Below, piece by piece: positions 24,373 through 36,241 of a stretch of DNA of 64,000 nucleotides. How positions within the stretch are numbered: position 1 is the stretch's first letter; every line of letters starts with the position of its first letter. The stretch comes from Raphanus sativus (lineage: Eukaryota > Streptophyta > Magnoliopsida > Brassicales > Brassicaceae). The notes under the pieces are model-generated. The model saw only the letters and a list, made by a program, of their open reading frames with translations. It had not been told where the DNA came from and ran no database searches. The stretch spans positions 23,645,792 through 23,709,791 of the forward strand of contig NC_079511.1 in NCBI RefSeq assembly GCF_000801105.2. Reading direction: 5' to 3'. Both the position numbers and the translations under genes were made by a program.

Positions 24373-25962
24373 TCTATCTATCTATCTATACTATTATTTC
24401 GGAGCTCTCACGTTAAAAGTTAGACTGGTTAATATCGAGTACCTTTAATGACTAAATTATATAAAGTATCTATAATATAAAAACAAATTTTAATTTTCTG
24501 ATTAGATAATCGATTAAAATTAATAATGATAAGAATTATCTCAAATTTAAAAATATATTTTAAAATAAAAAGTTAGAGTGATTAATATTGTTTATACGCT
24601 TAATGGATAAATATATAAATTACACACAAAATAAAAACCCTTAATAAAATTTTATATATAATAAAAAGAATTATATTATAAAATAAGATAAGTCTTATAT
24701 ATTGTGTTGTTATCTTAAAATTATTATTTATATTATAAAAGTTAAAAATAAGATAGAAAACAGTTTATCTATATCTATACTATTATCTATCTATCTATAC
24801 TATTATTTGCGAAGTGATTTTTCGCGACGGAGCTCTCATTTTAAAAGTTAGACTGGTTAATATCGATTGTACCCTTAATGACTAAATTATATAAAGTATC
24901 TATAATATAAAAACAAATTTTAATTTTCTGATTAGATAATCGATTAAAATTAATAATGATAAGAATTATCTCAAATTTAAAAATATATTTTAAAATAAAA
25001 AGTTAGAGTGATTAATATTGTTTATACGCTTAATGGATAAATATATAAATTACACACAAAATAAAAACCCTTAATAAAATTTTATATATAATAAAAAAAG
25101 AATTTATATTAATCATATTATTTTATAAAATAAGATAAGTCTTATATATTGTGTTGTTATCTTAAAATTATTATTTATATTATAAAAGTTAAAAATAAGA
25201 TATAAAACAGTTTATCTATATCTATACTATTATTTACGAATTTAGATTAATAATACTAATTCTTTTTAAATAAGATAATTCATATATATTTCGTTATTAT
25301 CTTAAAATAATTGTTTCTATTATTAAAGTAAAAAAATTAAGATATACAAAAATTTATAATTAAATATCAATCAAAACTAAAACATTTGTATAAAAATATT
25401 TATTATATAATTAATAACGAATTTATATTAATAATATTAATTATTTTTAAATAAAATAAATTCATATATATTGTGTTGTTATCTTAAAATAATATTTTCT
25501 ATTATTAAAGTAAAAAAATCAAGATATAAAAAAAATTATAATTAAATATTAATCAAACAAAAACATTTGTATTAAAATATTTTCCAATATATTTCTAATA
25601 TGTTAGTGTTTTCAAAATTTTAATTAATACAATAATAAGCATATACATTTTAATGATAAATTTTTTCATATATAAATAATTAAACATATTTAAAATCTTT
25701 GAAAATATAAATAATAAATTTGTGTTGTTATCTTAAAGTAATTATTTCTACGATAAATTTTAAAAATAATATTTAAAACAGTCTATCTATATATATACAG
25801 TTATTTGTTTATTTATTATATACTTAAAACCGAATTTATATTAATAATATTAAATAATAATATAAATAATAAATTGTCAGGATGGTTTTTGAATTAATAA
25901 AACATAAACTAATAAAATATTCGGAAGAAAATTATGCCCGCATATGTGGGCAACACACCTAG
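24373..25962 (+). mobile_element. Non-autonomous Helitron with internal tandem duplication
   Basis: Starts TCTATCTATC...TATACTATTATTTC after an A and ends in a GCCCGCATATGTGGGC hairpin followed by CACACCTAG before a T, the TC...CTAG, A|T-site pattern of crucifer Helitrons. The interior is non-coding. A unit of about 400 bp (24401-24800) is repeated at 24829-25230 with few changes; two further shorter repeats (about 25240-25410 and 25425-25570) follow. Confidence 0.75.
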
Positions 25963-26988
25963 TTACTAGAAAAATAAAACAATATATATAATTATTTGTA
26001 ATTTGTTTCATCAGATTTGGTTTAAATCTTTAATTTTTCATTTTATTTAAGTTTTAATAATTTTAAATTTACTTATTCTGAGAATAACGATTTTATTTAT
26101 AATATAAATAATGAATATTTATTTTAAATCTATATTCTAAATATATTTATTATATTAAATTTTAATTTTTCTCAATATAGTACAGGCAATTTGCAAAAAA
26201 ATGAACCAAAATTTTAATTCAAATTTATACCTCAAATTTGATGAGATGTAAAAATAACACAAAAATTCAATATCAATAAAAAACTAAATCTTTAAGTTGG
26301 AGCCACTAATATAAATATTTCAATATCTAAGATTTCACTTTATTCACAAAATATGTTTTTGCCTTTAAAAACACACTCTTATTATTTTGGGTATAGAAAT
26401 CCGTTCAGCTTTGAACACATGAAAAATCAAAGTGAATATCACAAAGTAAACTGTATAATGAAAGCAGACTTCAAATAACTTAGTTGACTAAACATTTTAT
26501 CAAGACAATATTTATAACATGTAATCGAGCCAGCTAAAGCTTTAATATTTGTAATGTTTGTTACTCTGCCTAAATCGATATTTCAGTTTAGAATGCGGTG
26601 CATATAATTTCTATTAGTTTTGCCTTCACAAAAGAAAACCAAATATGTTATTTACAAAAAGTTTTTGAAAACATTAGGTAACTTTAATTTAATTTCTGTT
26701 TATGTGTAACTTTTAAATGTAAAGTTTTATTTTAAATAATGAAAAGTTAAACTGATTTTATTTAGTAATTTTATTTTAATATATTTAATAAGTGAACTTT
26801 AATAATAAAACTAATAAACAAAATAAAAATTACAATTGAAATAACCATACAAACAATAAAAATTAAATATTTGCAAAATTGACTCAAAAGTCAAAGTCAA
26901 ATATAAAACTAACCTATAATGTTTTTGGAAAGTTCATTTGCCCTATTCACCCCCAAAAGTTCAGATTATTCAATAAAATGTCATTTTT
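25963..26988. other. A+T-rich intergenic DNA, nothing recognised
   Basis: No coding frame, no recognisable element ends apart from the left flank of the foldback that follows. Confidence 0.5.
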
Positions 26989-27560
26989 AGAAGACTTCCA
27001 TGTAAGTCGTCTAGGATAAACATGTTAGTTTTGCACTTGACCGGATTGTGTCAGAAATTTGACTTTTCCTGGACGACTTACACATAAATCATCCGGTAGA
27101 AAATAAAAAAATCAATATTTTATTATAACTAGACGATTTCCATGTAAGTCGTTTCAGGTTAATTTTGCAATTGAAAAATAAAACTTAAATATTTAATTTA
27201 CCCTACGACTTATACGGAAGTCTTTCGCCCGACGAATTACACGAAAATCGTTCAAGATTTTATTCCAAGATTCTGGTCAAACCTTGCTTACCTTGGACGA
27301 CTTTCGTGTAAGTCGTCTGCCAGAAGACTTCCGTATAAGTAGTCTAGAGTAAATTAAATAGTTAAGTTTTATTTTTTAATTGCAAAACTAACCTGAAATG
27401 ACTTACAAGAAAGTCGTCTAGTTATAATAAAATACTGTTTTTTAGTTTTCTACAGGACGACTTATGTGTAAGTCGTCCATGAAAAGTCAAATTTCTGACA
27501 CATTCCGGTCAAATACAAAACTAAAATATTTATCCTAGATGACTTACATGGAAGTCTTCT
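26989..27560. repeat. Large foldback (inverted repeat) with AAGTCGTC motifs
   Basis: Two arms of roughly 250 bp, 26989 to about 27235 and about 27310 to 27560, are reverse complements with scattered mismatches, separated by about 70 bp. The outer ends are AGAAGACTTCCATGTAAGTC and its complement. Matching inner blocks include TTTGACTTTTCCTGGACGAC on the left and GTCGTCCATGAAAAGTCAAA on the right. The GACGACTTxxxxxxAAGTCGTC phrases are themselves short palindromes. Further GAAGTCTTC phrases continue to about 27740. No coding frame. Probably a MITE-like foldback element; a transcript would form a long hairpin. Confidence 0.8.
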
Positions 27561-27971
27561 CTGGTTTTCTCGATATTTTTTAACAAAAGTATGTCATATT
27601 TATAAAAGAAGATTTCCAGAGAAGTTTGCTGTAGAGTAGACTTCTCTGGAAGTCTTCCTTTGTAAAATTTTAATTGCAAAAATGACCTAAATGGATGACT
27701 TCTTAGAAGTCGTTCAGAAGACCTCTGTGGATGTCGTATGCGTCAATGTTTAATAAACTTTCATTTTCTCTAAAAGCATAAAGATTTTTAACATTTTCTT
27801 GTTAATTCATGTATATTAATCAATATGTAGGCTACTGAATGAAATTTATAACTTAATTGGTGATATTTATGAGGTTACTAACATTTATGTTAATTAAAGT
27901 TTCTAGCTAATGTTCTTTTAACTCATACAAGTTCTATGTTTGCTAATGTGTTTTATTTTGAATTTTTGCAG

Positions 27972-28285
27972 ATGATGTGTCAATTAATGTAGTGTATGGA
28001 GAATGGTTGTTGAAAGATGAATGTTGAAATTTTGTGGCTGATCATTTCAAATGAGCGAAAATGTTCTTTTTGAGTGAAGGTTCGACACATGCTGAACTTG
28101 TTGCAATGGCTAAAGAAGATTATAACATGGATATGAACAGAGAGTCTGTGGAATTAACCTACTCATTACCAGATGCAATTATGCAACAGATGGCTCCAGA
28201 CACCCCTCCTATTCATGTTACAAGTGATATACAAGTTTGGAACTTGCTCGAGATAACTAAAACGCATGAAGTACGCCTTTGTGTA
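27972..28285 (+). pseudogene. MULE transposase N-terminal (PB1-like) fragment
   Basis: Readable as a MuDR-type transposase N-terminus: VVYGEWLLKDE, then after a stop and a frame change FFLSEGSTHAELVAMAKEDY, VELTYSLPDAIM, DTPPIHVTSDIQVWNLLE and VRLCVSS. This order (GEW...T..ELV.....DY.....ELSY.LP...DTPP....D.Q...LL......LCV) is the N-terminal domain of plant MULE transposases. No catalytic DDE region follows; the piece stops where the MADS-related inverted repeat starts. Confidence 0.7.
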
Positions 28286-28318
28286 TCAAGCCTTAGCAAG
28301 AAAGAAAAAATAAATCCA

Positions 28319-28651
28319 ATCAAAAGCCCACTTTTGATGAAATTTTTTAAATTTAAGAATTACAAGAAAGTAAATGAGATGCAAACAAAGTTTTGACAAG
28401 GAAACAATAACTTGTTTCAAATGGGTTCAAATTGCATTTGCCAAAAGAAAAAGCAGGCTTCTGAAAAAAGCTTATGAACTCTTTATTTTCCGTGATGTTC
28501 AAATGATTCTCATTTTTTTCTCACCTTCTAGTAAACTTTTCCTGTTTGATACAAAAATAAGGTATTGTTTCCTTGTCAAAACTATGTTTAAATCTCATCC
28601 ACTTTCTTGTAATTCTTAAATTTATTATTTCATCAAAAGTGGGCTTTTGAT
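28319..28651. repeat. About 90-bp inverted repeat enclosing MADS relic 1
   Basis: Left arm 28319-28411 is the near-perfect reverse complement of right arm 28562-28651 (AAAGCCCACTTTTGATGAAA against its complement). The right arm is the normal start of intron 1 in the MADS relics; the left arm is therefore an inverted copy of intron DNA placed upstream of the exon. Confidence 0.8.
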
Positions 28652-28759
28652 ATCAAATCATCGCTATTCTTTTAATTTTTCTTCCGGATCAATTTTAATA
28701 TGTTGTTATATTTATAACAGGATGGAAGAGACTATTAAAAAGTATTGTGGATGTTCAAG
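28424..28759 (+). pseudogene. MADS-box gene relic 1
   Basis: Exon-like 28424-28561 reads QIAFAKRKSRLLKKAYELF and ILIFFSPSSKLFLFDTK, the second half of a MADS DNA-binding domain (compare the generic xTFSKRRxGLxKKAxELSxLCD...FSPxGKLFxF). The first 15 or so residues are missing. After a GT-AG-bounded intron, 28721-28759 would encode MEETIKKY, but one inserted base shifts the frame relative to relic 3. A MADS transcription-factor fragment, not functional. Confidence 0.75.
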
Positions 28760-28904
28760 GTAAATTTGTTGTGCTAATGCATCAAGGAACTTAAAACATT
28801 ATCCAGTTTTATTATTTTCTTTTTTGGTAAAAAAACAGTTCTGTAATGCTAACTTAATAAACATCTATATATGTACATCAGCAAAAAAAAACTTATCCCG
28901 GAAT

Positions 28905-29745
28905 ATGACACGTGACATTATTATTAAAAAGTGAAAAATAAATAAAAGTTAAATGAAATATAATATATTACATCAAACATATATCGTAATACATTCATTT
29001 GATATAAAATCAAAAAATAAAATAAATATACAATATTAGAAAACTAAAAATAAGTAAATATACAATTAATAAATTAAAAATTAAATTAAAAATTCATCTG
29101 AAAAATGTATAATAAAATAAATAATAAGTAAATATACAATATGATAAGAAAATATTATATTAAACATTTATCGTAATATTATAATAAGTAAATATAAAAA
29201 TAAGAAAAATGAATAATAAGTAAATAAACAATATAAGGAAAAAATATTACACTAAACATTTATCTTAATAGTAGAATAAATAAATATACAATAAAAGAAA
29301 AAATAAATAATAAGTAAATATACTATATAAGAAATAAAAATATAACATTAAACATATATCATAATATTAGAATAAATAAATATACAATATAAGAACAAAT
29401 AAATAGTAAGTCAATATACTATATAATTAATAAAAAATATTACATTAAACATATAGTAATATTATCATGTGCTATAATAGCAAGAAATTTAGAATAAGAA
29501 AAAATAAAAAAAATAAAAAAATAAGTAAATATACAGTATAATAAATAGAAAATCTAAATTACACATCTATCTGAAAATTATACAGTAAAGTAAATAATAA
29601 GTAAATATAAAATATAATGATTAGAAGTGTTACATTAAACATCTATCGTAATATTAGATAAGTAACTATACCGTATAATAGAAATATTAAAATATAATAA
29701 TATTATCAAATAAAACTTACTGATAAAACCTACAAATTTTTTTGA
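28905..29745. repeat. A+T-rich tandem array between MADS relics 1 and 2
   Basis: Degenerate tandem units of roughly 80-100 bp built from AATAAGTAAATATACAATAT and ATTAAACATCTATCGTAATA. The same unit family appears at 30345-31190, 31290-31470 and 38425-39880. Non-coding. Confidence 0.75.
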
Positions 29746-29766
29746 CATATTAACCCTTCTCATGAC

Positions 29767-29774
29767 TATATAAA
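29767..29774 (+). promoter_or_regulatory. TATA box upstream of MADS relic 2
   Basis: TATATAAA in the block CCCTTCTCATGACTATATAA, 77 bases before the lost start codon of relic 2. The same block with TATATAAA recurs at 31229-31236, showing that the repeated unit carried its promoter. Confidence 0.5.
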
Positions 29775-29850
29775 TACTCTTATAAACGCAATTGGAAATG
29801 AATAAGTGAAGAAAAACATTGTAGGAAGAAGGTGAAACCTAAAGAAAAAT

Positions 29851-30210
29851 ATAGGGAGAGTGAATATACAGATGAGAAAAATAGTCAATACACAACAAAG
29901 ATATATTGCATTTGCCAAAAGAAAAAGCGGGCTTCTGAAAAAAGCTTATGTTAAAATGGTTCTCATTTTTTTCTCACCTTCTAGTAAACTTTTCATGTTT
30001 GATACAAAAACAAGGTATTGTTTCCTTGTCAAAACTTTGTTTAAATTTCATTTACTTTCTTGTAATTCTTAAATTTACTATTTCATCAAAAGTGGGCTTT
30101 TGATATCAAATCATCGCTGTTCTTTTAATTTTTCTTCCAAATCAATTTTAATATGTTGTTATATTTATAATAGGATGGAAGAGACAATCAAGAAGTATGT
30201 GGATGTGTAA
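29851..30210 (+). pseudogene. MADS-box gene relic 2 (start codon ATA)
   Basis: The most complete relic. 29851-30014 aligns with the MADS start: ATA GGG AGA GTG, then NIQMRKIVNTQQRYIAFAKR and KSGLLKKAY, then a short deletion where ELSxLCD is expected, then VLIFFSPSSKLFMFDTKT. The usual MGRVxIxxxxI opening is intact except that ATG has become ATA. A second exon (30174-30210) encodes MEETIKKYVDV and then a stop codon where relic 3 has Gln. Residue pattern fits a type I or MIKC*-like MADS protein; I cannot place it in a named clade. Confidence 0.75.
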
Positions 30211-30344
30211 GGTAAATTTGTAGTGTTAATGCATCAAGGAACTTAAAACATTATCCAATTTTATTATGCTTTTTTTTCTAAGCCAGGTCTGCAATGCTAA
30301 CTTAATAAACATCTATATATGCACATCAGAAAAAAAACTTCTCC

Positions 30345-31190
30345 CAGAATTTGCCACGTGACATTATTACAAAAAGTAAAAAATAAATAAAAAGGTAAAT
30401 ATAAGATATAATTAAAAAATAATAAGTAAATATAAAATACAAGAAATATAAAATATTACAATAAATATATATCGCAATATAATAATTTGATATAAAAGTA
30501 AATATACAATATAAGAAAAATAAATAAATATACATATAATGAATGAAAAATAAATTAAACATTTATCTGAAAAATGTATAGTAAAATAAATAAAAAGTAA
30601 ATATTAAATATAGAAGAAATAATATATTAAACATTTATCGTAATATTAGAATAATAAAATATATAATATAAGAAAAATAAATAATAACTAAATAAATAAT
30701 ATAAAAATAAAAATATTACATTAAACATCTATCGTAATATTAGAATAAATAAATATTCAATAATAGAAAAAATAAAAAGTAAGTAAATATACTATATAAG
30801 AAATAAAATATTACATTAATAATATATCATAATATTAGAATAAATAAATATACAATATAAAAATAAATAAATAGTAAGTCAATATACTATAATTAATAAA
30901 AATATTACATTAAACATATATTGTAATATTATCATGTGATATAAAAGCAAGAAATTTAGAATAAGAAATATTCAAAATAAAAAAATAAGTAAATATACAA
31001 TATAAAAATAGAAAATCTAAATTACACATCTATCTGAAAATTATATAGTAAAGTAAATAATAAGTAAATATAAAATATAATAATTGGAAATGTTACATTT
31101 AACATATATCGTAATATTAGATAAGTGACTATATCGTATAAGAGAAATATTTAAATTTAATAATATTATTAAATAGAACTTACTGATAAA
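30345..31190. repeat. A+T-rich tandem array after MADS relic 2
   Basis: Same unit family as the array after relic 1 and in the same order (for example CATGTGATATAAAAGCAAGAAA near 30933 matches 29464), so the relic-plus-array block of about 1.4 kb was duplicated as one piece. Confidence 0.75.
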
Positions 31191-31228
31191 ACCTACAAAC
31201 TTTTGGACATATTAACCCTTCTCATAAC

Positions 31229-31236
31229 TATATAAA
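31229..31236 (+). promoter_or_regulatory. TATA box of an orphan MADS-unit promoter
   Basis: TATATAAA in a block that copies the one before relic 2. Here the downstream sequence runs straight into tandem-array DNA and then a Helitron, so no MADS exon follows directly. Confidence 0.4.
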
Positions 31237-31477
31237 TACTCTTATAAATGCAACAGGAAATGAATAAGTGAAGAAAAACATTGTAAGAAGAAGGTGAACA
31301 ATAAAAGAAATAAAAAATATTTCATTAAACATCTATGGTAATATTAGAATAAAAGAACAAATAAATAGTAAGTAAATATACTATATAAGAAATAAAAATA
31401 TAACATGAAACATATATTGTAATATTATCAAGTGATATAAAAGCAATAAATAAGAAAAAATAAAAAAATAAGTAAAA

Positions 31478-32509
31478 CTAGCGCTTGACCCGTGCACCCG
31501 CACGGATGTTTATTTTAATAAAATAAATATATAGAATTCTTCATAATACAAAAATGTAACGGTTATATAGACATGCATTCATATGAATATATATATTTTA
31601 TGACAGAATGATAATTTTTAATTTTTTGTAATTTTTCGGTTGCTCATATTATGTTTGGATACTTAACCAATAAAAATGATATTTCATATAATATATTCGT
31701 TAGTTAGTAATTTTTAAATATGTTAACCATTTTGACGTAATTATTTATAACTTAAAGCACCAATTAGTATATTTATGTTGTATTATTAATAAATCTGTAT
31801 TTCCAAAATAAAATAAAATATGTCAAACAAAATTCACATATGTTTTAATAAAACAGATACATATGTCTCTAATTTTTGTGTGTTTTAAATAAAATTCATT
31901 ATTGTTTTAAATAAGAATCCTAAATAAATGGTAGATTTAAATGCTTTCCTTAAATTTATATGCTGGTGCACAAATATAGGAAGTAGTTTGTACACTAACT
32001 CAAAAGAATATTCCATAAATTTAGTGGTTTTGTTACTGTTTTTATTCCAAATACAAAATATAATTGATTTTAATCAAAGTTTCAGAAGAAAAGATAATTT
32101 AGTTTTTGTTTGCGGTTAAATAATAGGATAATAGATTATCTGATTCGGAAATATTTAAGAATCTCAATTGAATGAACGTATATTAAGAGTAACAAATATA
32201 TAACATGGTTTTTGATTACTGTTGAATGATTTGAATGAAAAACCATGTTATATATGTTAAGAATAACAAATAAAAAATGTTTTATATGTCATTAATTACT
32301 TTCCTGTATTATGCTTACTGATTTCACGGTGTAATGACTCGATGTAATCCAAGTTTTTATTTTGGATTCGTTTTGGAAAGTTAGTTATTAATATAAGAAA
32401 AACAGTAATTAATGTTAGAGTTATTTAATACTTCAGTGGCAATACATTGTAAATAATTGCAAAATTTAATGGTAAATTTATATTTATACTTCTTTTTTAA
32501 TAGTATAGA
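31478..32509 (-). mobile_element. Non-autonomous Helitron, minus orientation
   Basis: 1,032 bp. On the minus strand it begins TCTATACTATTAAAAAAG and ends in a hairpin (CCGTGCGGGTGCACGGGT) followed by CTAG. It sits between A and T. Joining the flanks gives AAGTAAA|TAGACAATATAAAAAT, which matches the uninterrupted array copy near 30985-31005 (AAGTAAATATACAATATAAA), an internal empty site. No coding frame. Confidence 0.88.
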
Positions 32510-32622
32510 TAGACAATATAAAAATAGAATATCTAAATTAAACATCTATCTGAAAATAAATAATAATAGAATATTTAATATTTGAACAAAAAAAAATATT
32601 TAATATAATAAATAAAAATGTT

Positions 32623-32892
32623 GCATGTGCCAAAAGAAAAAGCGGGCTTCTGAAATATTCTTATGAAAAATTTTCATGTTTGATACGAAAACAAGGTATT
32701 GTTTCCTTGTCAAAACTTTGTTTAAATCTCATTTACTTTCTTGTAAGTCTTAAATTTATTATTTCTTCAAAACTGGAATCTTGATATCAAATCATCGCTA
32801 TTCTTTTAATTTTTCTTGAGAATCAATTTTAATATGTTGTAATATTTAAAATAGGATGGAAGAGACTATGAAGAAGTATGTGGATGTGCAAG
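32623..32892 (+). pseudogene. MADS-box gene relic 3
   Basis: Short relic: CAKRKSGLLK, then disordered sequence with a deletion of the rest of the domain, SCLIRKQG-type frame loss before the intron, and a second exon (METMKKYVDVQ) with an intact donor at 32893. Flanking intron and 3' DNA match relics 1 and 2, including the downstream phrase AATGCATCAACGAACTTAAA. Confidence 0.65.
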
Positions 32893-32998
32893 GTAAATTT
32901 GTTTTGTTAATGCATCAACGAACTTAAAACATTATCCAGTTTTATTATGCTTTTTTTTTTGTCAACGTCAGTTCTGTAATGCTAACTTAATAAACATA

Positions 32999-34976
32999 CT
33001 AGATTTTGACCCGCCCTTTCCAAGGGCGGGAACAATTTTTGTTTTAAATTTTTTTACTATTTCAAGAAATTTAATATTTATATGTATGTTTAATATTAAT
33101 TAAATTTAATATAATTTTTACAAACTATATTAAATATGTCAAATTGCATAATTATACACTTGTACTATAGACATTTAACAAATTAGTTATCTTGAATATA
33201 TGATTTATTATATGTATCAAAACGGATATCGGATTACTTGTTTCTATTTCAACTAAATAATCAGATAATAATAAAAATTAAGTATATTATTATATCAAGT
33301 GGATTTCTATTTTTGATTCATGGTTAACCATATTTTTCTAGATTTTTATCCACGTTTTGAAAATGCGGATATAAAACATTAATATTATAATGCTTTGTAA
33401 AATAAGCAAATGTTTTTTTGTTTGCAAAATGTTAAAAATTGTCTTAATTGCTTAAATTTTTACTTGTGTAAGACTTTAAATTTAGCAAAATATTTTAGAA
33501 AGTGTAAATTATCTTTCCATCAATTATGTGTCAATATTATTAAATGGACATTTATAGTTTAGTACTCGCCGATTATGTTTTATCCGTTTTGTATAAAAGA
33601 GGTTTAAAATATTAAAAACTTTGAAACCATTTAAATTATGCAATGTAAGCATTAAATCAATATATCTATAATTTAATACTAGATTTTGACCCGCCCTTCA
33701 AAGGGCGGGTATATTTTTTGTTATTAACTTTTTCAAAAATTTAATTTCCTTTTATATTTGTGTTTTTTTGTAATCGTATTTGTGTATACATTTTTAAAAT
33801 AAAAAGTTTTGATAAATGAATTGAATTTATGATGTTACATAACTATACAACTATAAACTTTTACCCAGTGTTTAGGACGGGTCAAAAGCTATCCCACTTT
33901 CTATTTTAATCAATTGAGGAATTTAAAATATATAATATTTTTTTAAAATAATTTAGATAAATTATTCGAACCCGAACCCGCAAAGATCCAAATATAATTC
34001 AAACTGAAATTTAAATATATATGAATAGGGTTGAAATCTTTAACCTCGAAAACCCAAAACCCAAACAGATCTGAACCAAACCCGAATGGATACCCGAAAA
34101 CCCTAAACCCTTAATCACTATTTTATAAATACTATCATATAAATAATCATATAATTAATAGTATTTTATATGTACCATCATATAAAAAATAATATATAAA
34201 TTTTAAAATTTAATGTGAAATATAAAAACCATTATTTATGTTGGTATATGAAATTTTGCTTTTTATTGTATTTTTCTTATATATATTGAAGACACTGTTT
34301 TAATAATGGTTATTGGAAAATATTTTTAGTAAAATTTTTGGTGTCTATGTATATTTTAAATAAATTTTTGATATAAATCAACTTTAAATTTTTACTTTGA
34401 TTTGAAATATGTATATAAAGTTTAAATTTTATTTTATGATAATTGTAGATAAAAAAATTTAGGTAATTAGATTAGTCTATTTTCGTATATTTTAAAATTG
34501 ATCCAAATAGATAGTTTTTATAATATATTGAGCTTCCAATTTTTATTATCAACATAAGCCATTAGTATTTTTTTATTTATATATACTGTTATCTATGTTT
34601 TCAAACAATTTTTTTAAACTGCTATCTATATTCCTAAATAAATTTCAGTAAGAATACTATTCAAGTTTCCAAACAATCTCAATGTGTAAATCAGTTTCAA
34701 TAATCTCAAATTTCTTTAAGACTATTATTCAAGTTAGATTCAATTGTTTTAAGAATATCTTGGTAGACAATTTTATAGAGCAAAATGGATATGGGATCGT
34801 AAGATTTTACCAAACACTTCCATTTTGTACTTGAGTTTTAATAAGATAGATATTTCAATTTTATGATATGTGATATGTGGTATTCAAAATTGAATATCTT
34901 ATTCAAGTTAGATTCAATTGTTTTAAGAATATCTACCAAACACTTCCATTTTGTACTTGAGTTTTAATAAGATAGA
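32999..34976 (-). mobile_element. Helitron, minus orientation (outer, interrupted)
   Basis: Minus-strand 3' end at 32999 (CTAG, then TTTTGACCCGCCCTTTCCAA hairpin). The 5' end at 34976 reads on the minus strand TCTATCTTATTAAAACTCAA. The body is interrupted by a second, very similar Helitron (33679-34850). Non-coding. Confidence 0.7.
33679..34850 (-). mobile_element. Helitron, minus orientation (inner, nested)
   Basis: 1,172 bp with the same termini as the outer element: CTAGATTTTGACCCGCCC at the left and, on the minus strand, TCTATCTTATTAAAACTCAA at the right. Flanks join as TTTAATA|TATTTC, an A|T site. The interior has patches of CCGAACCCGxxxxCC text typical of crucifer Helitrons near 33965-34110. 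Confidence 0.7.
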
Positions 34977-35146
34977 TAGATACTGCAGCCCAATATACCA
35001 TATACCATAAAATCGCACAGTGGTTAGCACTGATTCGATAAGATTAAATGCACAAATTCTTTTCAATGAATTATCATTCTTTTTTTCTACTTTTCTAATT
35101 ACAAAATTATTTTTAGTGATATTTTAATTTTCTTTGTCTTCAAATA

Positions 35147-36241
35147 TTTAGGTTTTAAAATATGAAAACTTCAGTCTGTTATACTTTTATAATTTATTTT
35201 AATATTTAGTTATTTTGGTATATATGTATACAAAGTATACTGAATTTTAACTTCTACAAAGATAAAATAATTTAAATTATAATTTTTATAAAATTTAATT
35301 TTTTGTGGAAATAAATTAAAGCTATTTTAGAACCAACCTTAAACTTCTGCAAAACATGTAAGATGAGCCTACTAAAATGTATTATGTTAAATCCACGTTA
35401 AACAATCCTTTTACATATATCAAGCCAAGATGCAGAAGATGAAAAAAAAATCAAGCCAAGATGCAGAAGATATATATGACATGACAACAGATATATATAT
35501 ATATATATATATGGACAACAGAAATAAATTTTGCACGTTGAATAGTAGTACTAAATATTTTAAATTATTAATACCATTATTATTAGGATCATGTATAAAT
35601 TGTCCAGAAACTCTTAAGAAGGATTGTTAATTTTTCAAGCAATCCACGGTTATCTTCTAACCAATTCTATATTAAAAAGTTAAGAAATTAAATTAATAGG
35701 CAACAAATATATTTGAATTCAAAATGGAATAATATAATGAACACTAAACTATTACAAAAAAATAAGGAATTATGAAAAAAATAGGGAGTGGTTTCATTAA
35801 AAATAAGGATTTGTGTGTTTTGCGCGTAGGAATGTTTAATTATTCTCACTAATTATTAAATTTTAGAAGTTAGGAATGGAAGTGAAATTTGATTGTTAGG
35901 TGAAAAACCTTCTGTTCATAGTGCTCCTTATTATATTGTAGCATCAAACATGAAAAATGACCTTTACCGAAAATATAATGAATAATGAATAATATGATTG
36001 TGTACCAATATGTTACAAATGTGCTTAAAACAGTTGACTCTAATATTAAAAGTAGTTGACACTTCTAGTAAAATAGAGAAATAGCTCCGATTATTTTGGA
36101 ATAAAAGAACTGGTTAAAAAGAGTGATTCTCTTTTAATAAAATTGATTGTAACTAATTTGATATGGTCTATAAATTATGTTACACACTAACAAACTTGAA
36201 ATAGGCCAAAAATTAAAAGACAACTTTTATGGTAGATAAAA
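35147..36241. repeat. 1.1-kb direct duplication, copy 1
   Basis: Nearly identical to 37324-38393. Runs from TTTAGGTTTTAAAA to GGTAGATAAA. Contains a (TA)n run at 35490-35512 and a small extra tandem repeat (CAAGCCAAGATGCAGAAGAT, twice) that copy 2 has only once. Short frames here are low-complexity and not supported as genes. Confidence 0.9.

Noticed and set aside
28905..31190. Regularly repeated short units that might suggest a CRISPR-like array
   Set aside because: Plant nuclear DNA; repeats are A+T-rich and degenerate, with no constant repeat/unique spacer pattern.
35010..35060. CGCACAGTGGTTAGCACTGA, resembling a pol III A box (tRNA or SINE)
   Set aside because: No B box (GGTTCGAAxCC) at the proper distance and no cloverleaf could be formed.
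35430..35630. 66-codon plus frame starting MQKMKKK
   Set aside because: Contains a translated (TA)n microsatellite and is not maintained in the duplicate unit at 37324-38393.
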